Position numbers and translations under genes: made by a program. From Litoditis marina (Eukaryota > Nematoda > Chromadorea > Rhabditida > Rhabditidae), in assembly GCA_964036275.1 (NCBI GenBank), contig OZ038433.1, forward strand, positions 40,643,336-40,707,335: a DNA stretch of 64,000 nt. The letters run 5' to 3'. The notes beneath the pieces are model-generated. The model made no database searches, was not told where the DNA came from, and saw nothing but the letters and a program-made list of their open reading frames with translations. Below are positions 60,331-64,000 of this stretch, in pieces (position 1 is the first letter of the stretch; each line of letters starts with the position of its first letter).

Positions 60331-61868
60331 ATGAACATGCGTTGTATTCTCTTCTCTAGTGTAGTGGCAGTTGTATACTGGTGAGTTATACTATGTTTAT
60401 TCCACCCTTTTCCATTATAAATTAATACTCAAAGTTACTGGAACTAGTTTGTCACTTTCAACAAATCTCGTGGTTAGAAAACTTCACATCGAAAACATTA
60501 ATAACTATATTTCAAATATGATTGATCTCGAACTTTTTCTGATGACTTTCAAACCCCACAAAAGAATACGTTTGAGAAGCGATTGATACCTTAAGTGTCT
60601 TTGTTGACGTTTACTTCAAACAAGGAACGGATTGTAGAATTTTAAATTAGGGCAGTGGGAGAAATAACAATCTATGATTACTCGAGATGGTCTCTCAAAC
60701 CAAAACTTTCAGTGGTGGTGAATACGCCACAGCCGGCGGCTACGGCGGCGGCGGCGGCGGTGGTGGTTATGCTCAAGGAGGTGGTGGTGGTTACAGCGGC
60801 GGTGGCGGTGCGAACTATGGAGGCTCAAGCGGAGGAGGTGGAGGTAAGACAACTGGAGACATTTACTACATTGAAAGAATCTTCTTCGGTTGGGATACAA
60901 TGAAACAGTTGTATAAGGTGCATTTGACCTGAAGTTCTCTTATTATTCGTGTAAATGAATGAACATTGAGCATTAAACTATTGCAGGTTACGCCACTGCT
61001 CCTCAGATGTCTTTCGCAGCCGCGCCACAGGCCCCGCCTTCTCAGGTTTGTTGAATAATCTGATCGATTCGTTCATTCTTCACGTGAGCGATATGTGATA
61101 CAACAATAATAAAATCACGTGAATATTTTCATTTACAGATGCCCGCCCAGAGCTTCCCTGCTCCTCAATACCAACCACAAGCTTCTCCAGCTGCTCAGTA
61201 CCAACCTCAGGCTCCCCCTGCACCTCAATATCAGCCTCAGCAGTCTTATCCTGCACCTGCTCCCCAGCAATCCTACCCAGCACCTGCTCCTCAGCAGTCG
61301 TACCCTGCACCGGCTCTTGCTCCTCAACAGTCGTACCCGGCGCCTGCTCCTCAAGTGTCATATCCTGCTCCAGCTCCCCAGGAGCAGTCGTGGCCTGCTC
61401 CAGCTCCCGCCCCACAACAGTTTTACTCTGCACCTGCCCCACACGAGCAGTCATGGCCTGCACCTGCTCCTCAAGAGCAGTCATGGCCCGCACCTGCTCC
61501 AGCTCCCCATCAGCCAGTTTACCAACCTCAAGCTGCTCCTGCTCCAGTTCAAGACAGCTATCCGGCTCCTTCTTTCCAGCCTCAGGCTCCTCCTGCACCC
61601 CAGTACCAGCCCCAGGCTGCTCCAGCTCCCATCTCGTACCCTGCCCCTGCCCCTCAGCCTTCTTACTCTGCTCCCGCTCCTCAATCAGGTAATGATGAAC
61701 ACTTAACTTAACACTTATATGTAATCGAAGGCACACACACTGTCATGTAATAACTGTTTGATGTGTTTATTCCAATATTTATTTCCAGGTGGTTACCAAT
61801 CTGCCCCCTACAGAAAGAGCCGAGTTTTGCGACGAACTTCCATGCAGAAGATGGCCAGCCACGCATAA
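60331..61868 (+). CDS. Secreted Gly-rich, then Pro/Ala/Gln-rich structural protein
   Basis: Five exons: 60331-60380, 60713-60843, 60987-61045, 61139-61688 and 61789-61868 (289 aa). The first exon encodes the signal peptide MNMRCILFSSVVAVVY and joins in phase to the strong acceptor ACTTTCAG. The mature protein starts with GGYGGGGGGGGYAQ-type repeats and passes through APQAPPSQ. It then runs about 180 residues of YPAPAPQQS and YQPQAPPAPQ repeats. The tail GGYQSAPYRKSRVLRRTSMQ is basic and could be a processing site. Such low-complexity secreted proteins occur in nematode cuticle, eggshell and seminal fluid; the sequence does not say which. An in-frame ATG at 60687 could give a non-secreted form, but the TATA box and signal peptide favour 60331. 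AATAAA follows at 61901. Confidence 0.78.
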
Positions 61869-61900
61869 ATGTTCACAAATGTACAGCTTTAAACGCAAAC

Positions 61901-61906
61901 AATAAA
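61901..61906 (+). terminator. Polyadenylation signal of the Gly/Pro-rich gene
   Basis: AATAAA 32 bases after the stop codon. Confidence 0.7.
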
Positions 61907-61969
61907 ATTATAACTCAAATGTATTCCATGTTCAAAGTTTCATCATTTGCCATTATGAAAGCACTATAA

Positions 61970-63390
61970 TTCGAGTGAGCTCAAAAATTCGAATTATTCT
62001 ATTGGGCTAGTTTAATAACAGAACCGGACTAAAGTTTATATTTCAAACAAATATTACAGTAAGTCTATATTCACACCACAACTAAACAGTCTGCACAAAT
62101 GTATCAATGGGGCCCAGTAATGAAGAGGGAGGAAAAACATGTAAATTTTCCAAGAAAAAGGGAAACTGCTCTGAGAAAGTAATTCTCAATATAGACCTAA
62201 TCGCCTAATCGTAATAAACAATCCAAGAAAAAGGGAAACTGCTCTGAGAAAGTAATTCTCAATATAGACCTAATCGCCTAATCGTAATAAACAATTCAAA
62301 CCACGGTTTGGCTTCAATTACAAACACAGATTTTGAGTGTTAGCCAGAAATAAAAAGCCCCATGAGAAGTAGCTTACAAAAAATCTAATCAAAACGAACA
62401 ACTAGTTTCACGTTTTACAACGAGGGTAATACACATTTCGGAGTATACTTTACAGTTGTCTTTTTAGTAAAAGTAGTGCTGGAGCACTTTTTCAATGAAA
62501 CATACATGACATCCAATTAGTAAAACATGCAAGACGTGTACATGGAAAATTTACGAATAATCAGCTTTACGTCTTCGTTTCTTTATTGCCATTGTAATGA
62601 AACGTAAATCCGGAGAAAATCTATTTTCCACAACTCTCAAGTTTTAAAAATACATGGAAAAGCCAAACGTTGATGTTCTTGGAAACTCTCGCTGTTTATG
62701 TCATTTTCAAGTTGGCTAGAAACTGTGCTGTTTGTATTTGGTCGTACAAGGCACTGTAGGGGTAATACACACAAACTCAAATGATTCCTCAGTTTTCGTC
62801 AGCTTTCGACAGTATTTTGGAGTGATCACTCACCAATGAGAACTGTTAGTTTCAAATTCGAGATGAGAAAATTTTCAAACTCCAAAAGGACCGAAAGTAC
62901 GCAAATCTCTAAATTCGAACTAAAATCGAACCCGCGGATTCAAACACATCGATAATATCTGGAAATGCTCTCATTTGTATTCCATGTGTTTAATTGTATC
63001 GTGGTTCTCGAATATATTTCTTGTTTGATACTATAAAAAGAGAGTCACAACTGTGAACACATATCCGTCATACCACAGTCTACTACAGTGTTTCTTTTTG
63101 GTTTCGAATCTGGAATATTCTGCTGTAAACTGCGGATGAGAAGTTCACGACATTCAACTAGAGTGACGCAAATTTCAAATAAAAGAAATCGTAAAATAAA
63201 CTGTATCAAAAAACTGTAAATAGGACACAAGTAGTTGCAGATACTTTCGTTCACTATCCCACTAAGAGAAGTAGCAGACGCTTTATGTTCAGAGAAAAGA
63301 AGTGCAGAAAATTACCTTTTCTCTTTCATTGAAAAATATGTTTTATTCAACATCTCAGAGTTCAAATAACACTACTTTAATTACACTTGT
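61970..63390. other. Intergenic, with a 73-bp tandem duplication
   Basis: No gene seen. A 73-bp block starting CCAAGAAAAAGGGAAACTGC is directly duplicated at 62149-62294 with no differences that I can see. Confidence 0.6.
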
Positions 63391-63407
63391 AACAGAAGAT
63401 TTTCGAA

Positions 63408-64000
63408 ATGTCGGCTGTGGAGGATATCGCCGTAACCAACTTCCGCGAATATCTTCGAATTGATACTGCGCATCCAACTCCAGATTACGGTATGTTTGCA
63501 TTTCGAGTATGCTTAAAGTCTTAAGTATACACTTGGTTCCTATCCGAATGACTTGAAATATGAATCCGACGCCTGGACGAATCCTAGCAAATTTTCCTTA
63601 TAAAGTTTCGACACATCAGGAACCTTTGTTCAAAGTTTCTAGAAACTTATCTCGACGCGCCACCGTACTTTAGTTGTTCTGTTGCTATTAGGCGCTTTCT
63701 CAGTGAGATTTTCTGAGGTAACACACAAAAAATACACACAAAAAACTGAAAATGTATCTTTCTTTAGAAAAGTGTACCGAATTCCTGTTCAAACTATCTG
63801 ACGATCTCGGAATCAGTAGGAAAGTTGTCTATGTGAGTTTGTTTTCAAGCGAAGTGTGGTTTTTCTCGTAGATAGCGAACTGTGAAAAATAAACCGTTCT
63901 GATTTCCGTCTATAGAAACAAACCTAATTGATGACCGGTTCTTATAATGGAGTTAGAAAAAGACAAGCGAAAACGGTACAAATCAGGGAATCCACAAATG
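63408..64000 (+). CDS. Aminoacylase-1 (M20 family N-acyl-amino-acid hydrolase), N-terminal part
   Basis: Exon 1 (63408-63489) encodes MSAVEDIAVTNFREYLRIDT and HPTPDYG. Exon 2 (63768-63832) encodes EKCTEFLFKLSDDLGISRKV and joins in phase 1. The pattern VTNFREYLRI-T-HP-PDY followed by a helix with FL--L---LG is that of aminoacylase-1, a cytosolic zinc enzyme that removes acyl groups from N-acetylated amino acids. The metal-binding motifs lie beyond the window. An AACAG acceptor at 63391-63395, 12 bases before the ATG, suggests a trans-splice site. The rest of the gene is cut off on the right. Confidence 0.82.

Noticed and set aside
61080..61736. Long minus-strand ORF rich in Glu/Gln
   Set aside because: It is the antisense shadow of the Pro/Ala/Gln-repeat exon.

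Overview
This window is eukaryotic DNA from a free-living-type nematode, most likely a rhabditid. It is AT-rich, its genes are split by many introns with TTTCAG-like acceptors, and several first exons begin right after an acceptor-like CAG, which suggests spliced-leader trans-splicing. The gene content is also nematode: a major sperm protein (MSP), a GSP-3/GSP-4-type sperm phosphatase, a short SH2-tyrosine kinase, a serpentine chemoreceptor and fibulin. I cannot name the species. Exon models below were built by hand, by joining reading frames whose splice phases agree.

Layout, left to right. 1-5916 (-): fibulin (fbl-1), 13 exons, 3' end cut off by the window. 5917-11045: no convincing gene. 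11045-12535 (-): an unresolved gene or pseudogene with a dsRBD-like tail. 14348-19373 (-): a two-RRM protein of the hnRNP R/Q/ACF type, with its introns full of MITEs and a Helitron-like repeat. 20082-21711 (+): a tentative four-exon gene. 22370-24653 (+): gsp-3/gsp-4-type PP1. 27023-31505 (+): seven-transmembrane chemoreceptor carrying a hAT-like MITE and an exonised tRNA-like sequence. 32847-48365 (-): SH2-tyrosine kinase. A complete 22-exon MULE-transposase-type gene (37001-46357, same strand) lies inside one of its introns. 48947-53091 and 54656-58074 (-): two paralogous membrane-anchored charged proteins of unknown function. 53368-53882 (+): MSP, lying between them. 60331-61868 (+): secreted Gly-rich and Pro/Ala/Gln-rich protein. 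63408-end (+): start of aminoacylase-1.

Three genes belong to families typical of nematode sperm (GSP-3/4, MSP, short SH2-kinase). The uncharacterised paralogue pair flanks MSP, and one member is head-to-head with it, so a sperm-biased gene neighbourhood is a reasonable inference.

Mobile DNA is abundant. There are three copies of a ~1.1 kb Helitron-like repeat carrying a Pol III A-box/B-box segment and a giant fold-back, two 441-bp and two 232-bp TA-flanked MITEs, hAT-like MITEs filled with short satellites, a 528-bp palindrome, two perfect hairpins and a 51-bp minisatellite. The most unusual finding is the intact, intron-rich MULE/FLYWCH gene nested in the kinase intron, together with its tandemly triplicated 54-nt exon.
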